Source of the DNA: JBBQKF01 sp038326615
GTDB lineage: Bacteria > Bacillota > Clostridia > Saccharofermentanales > UBA5734
Length of the DNA: 5,736 nucleotides
Direction of reading: 5' to 3'
Assembly: GCA_038326615.1 (NCBI GenBank)
Contig: JBBQKF010000150.1
Coordinates: 1-5,736 of the forward strand
Shown: piece after piece, positions 5,147 to 5,736 of the stretch
Position numbering within the stretch: position 1 is the stretch's first letter
Layout: each line of letters starts with the position of its first letter
Notes under the pieces: generated by a model
What the model saw: only the letters and a program-made list of their open reading frames with translations
Told to the model about the DNA's origin: nothing
Databases searched by the model: none
Program-made: the position numbers and the translations under genes

Positions 5147-5736
5147 ATGTTAAAAAAGAAAGTCATCTTTTTAGCAATCGTATTCATGCAAATGATTTAC
5201 ATCATGAGTCTACCTGTAAGTGCGTTGAGTATCTATAACTTAAAAACCAGTGCAAAGGGGATGATGCTTTCTGAGTATATAAAGACACAAGAATTCAACA
5301 GAATTAAAACGGTTAGCAATGAAATATGTACAGTAGCTAAATCAACTACTTCAACAGCAATAACATGTTCAGCAATAACGTGTTCGGCAATATCTTGCTC
5401 AGCAATAACATGTTCAGCAATAACGTGTTCAGCAATAAGTGGTTCAGCAATATCGGTTAACACGACCAAACAGGCAATCGTTCTAAATGATGTGAAAATA
5501 GATTTGACTAAACGAACTTCAGCAGATGCGTTGCTATCAAAAATAAAAATACTTGGGGATTCCGATATATCGAAATTAGAACAAATAGGCACTTACGTAA
5601 GAGGGAAACCCATTTATAATTTGGTTATTGGTTGTGGTGACAAAGTTGTCTTATTCACTGGTGGTGTACATGCAAGAGAAACATCGAATCCTTTATACCT
5701 CACTAAATTTTCTGCCGAACTCATACAATCTTTTTA
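5147..5736 (+). CDS. Secreted M14-family zinc carboxypeptidase, N-terminal part (runs off window)
   Basis: The frame is open from the ATG at 5147 to the window end, giving 196 residues without a stop. Residues 1-27 are a typical signal peptide: Lys-rich start MLKKK, hydrophobic core, then VSA-LS as a likely cleavage site, so the protein is exported. Residues 69-103 are seven near-identical five-residue units (xSAI[T/S]) with Cys at 74, 79, 84, 89 and 94. From about 145 the sequence resembles the start of an M14 peptidase domain: IGTYVRGKPIYNLVIG, then VVLFTGGVHARETSNP. H175-A-R-E178 fits the HxxE zinc motif of metallocarboxypeptidases. The third zinc His and the catalytic Glu lie beyond the window. 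M14 enzymes remove C-terminal residues or cut peptidoglycan stem peptides; which applies cannot be seen. Residues 28-145 would be a propeptide or N-terminal domain. The peptidase call is good; the substrate is unknown. Confidence 0.85.
   Translation, partial: MLKKKVIFLAIVFMQMIYIMSLPVSALSIYNLKTSAKGMMLSEYIKTQEFNRIKTVSNEICTVAKSTTSTAITCSAITCSAISCSAITCSAITCSAISGSAISVNTTKQAIVLNDVKIDLTKRTSADALLSKIKILGDSDISKLEQIGTYVRGKPIYNLVIGCGDKVVLFTGGVHARETSNPLYLTKFSAELIQSF
5351..5455 (+). repeat. 15-bp in-frame tandem repeat, 7 units, in the peptidase gene
   Basis: Seven units of 15 bases, consensus TGTTCAGCAATAACG, run head to tail and exactly in frame. They encode STAIT, CSAIT, CSAIS, CSAIT, CSAIT, CSAIS and GSAIS. 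Most differences fall in the last codon of the unit, and the outer units are the most diverged. Units 2 and 5 are identical, and units 1-3 resemble units 4-6, which suggests a past 45-bp duplication. Such arrays can change copy number by replication slippage without breaking the frame. Confidence 0.93.

Noticed and set aside
5233..5592. 119-codon reverse-strand frame with repeats of the IAEHV type
   Set aside because: It is the antisense shadow of the tandem repeat in the peptidase gene, which has a signal peptide, a binding site and a zinc motif on the + strand.

Overview
The window looks like a stretch of a Bacillota (Clostridia-like) chromosome. The basis is the AT-rich composition of most genes, strong purine-rich ribosome binding sites, a cysteine-rich N-terminus of clostridial flavour, and a diguanylate cyclase/phosphodiesterase with a 7TM histidine-kinase-type sensor region. 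I cannot assign a genus. All genes I can support lie on the + strand.

Layout: positions 1-141 are the 3' end of a YgiQ-family radical SAM protein. After a 333 bp non-coding gap holding a repeat (299-355) comes folD (475-1326), the one-carbon/folate dehydrogenase-cyclohydrolase. An 8-codon upstream ORF (1403-1429) overlaps the start of an AgaI-type aminosugar-phosphate isomerase/deaminase (1426-2298) that carries an unusual Cys-rich N-terminal extension. A 236 bp gap follows, with a perfect hairpin, a second and more elaborate copy of the repeat (2353-2461), and terminator-like folds. It leads into a 790-residue membrane 7TM-PAS-GGDEF-EAL protein (2535-4907) for cyclic di-GMP turnover. A 239 bp gap with a long hairpin (5027-5072) precedes a secreted M14-type zinc carboxypeptidase (5147 to beyond the window end). 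Its prepropeptide region contains a 15-bp tandem repeat encoding evenly spaced cysteines.

I see no single pathway joining these genes. ygiQ and folD are housekeeping genes of higher GC (about 55% in hand-counted samples). The later genes are AT-richer (about 42% in a sample of the isomerase gene, 32-33% in samples of the GGDEF-EAL and peptidase genes) and look more accessory: sugar catabolism, second-messenger signalling and a secreted peptidase. The two repeat copies lie on either side of folD plus the isomerase gene.

No defence system, CRISPR array, transposase, tRNA or rRNA was recognised. The items most worth a second look are the cysteine repeat in the secreted peptidase, the Cys-rich domain on the isomerase with its translationally coupled upstream ORF, the altered EAL loop 6, and the structured repeat.
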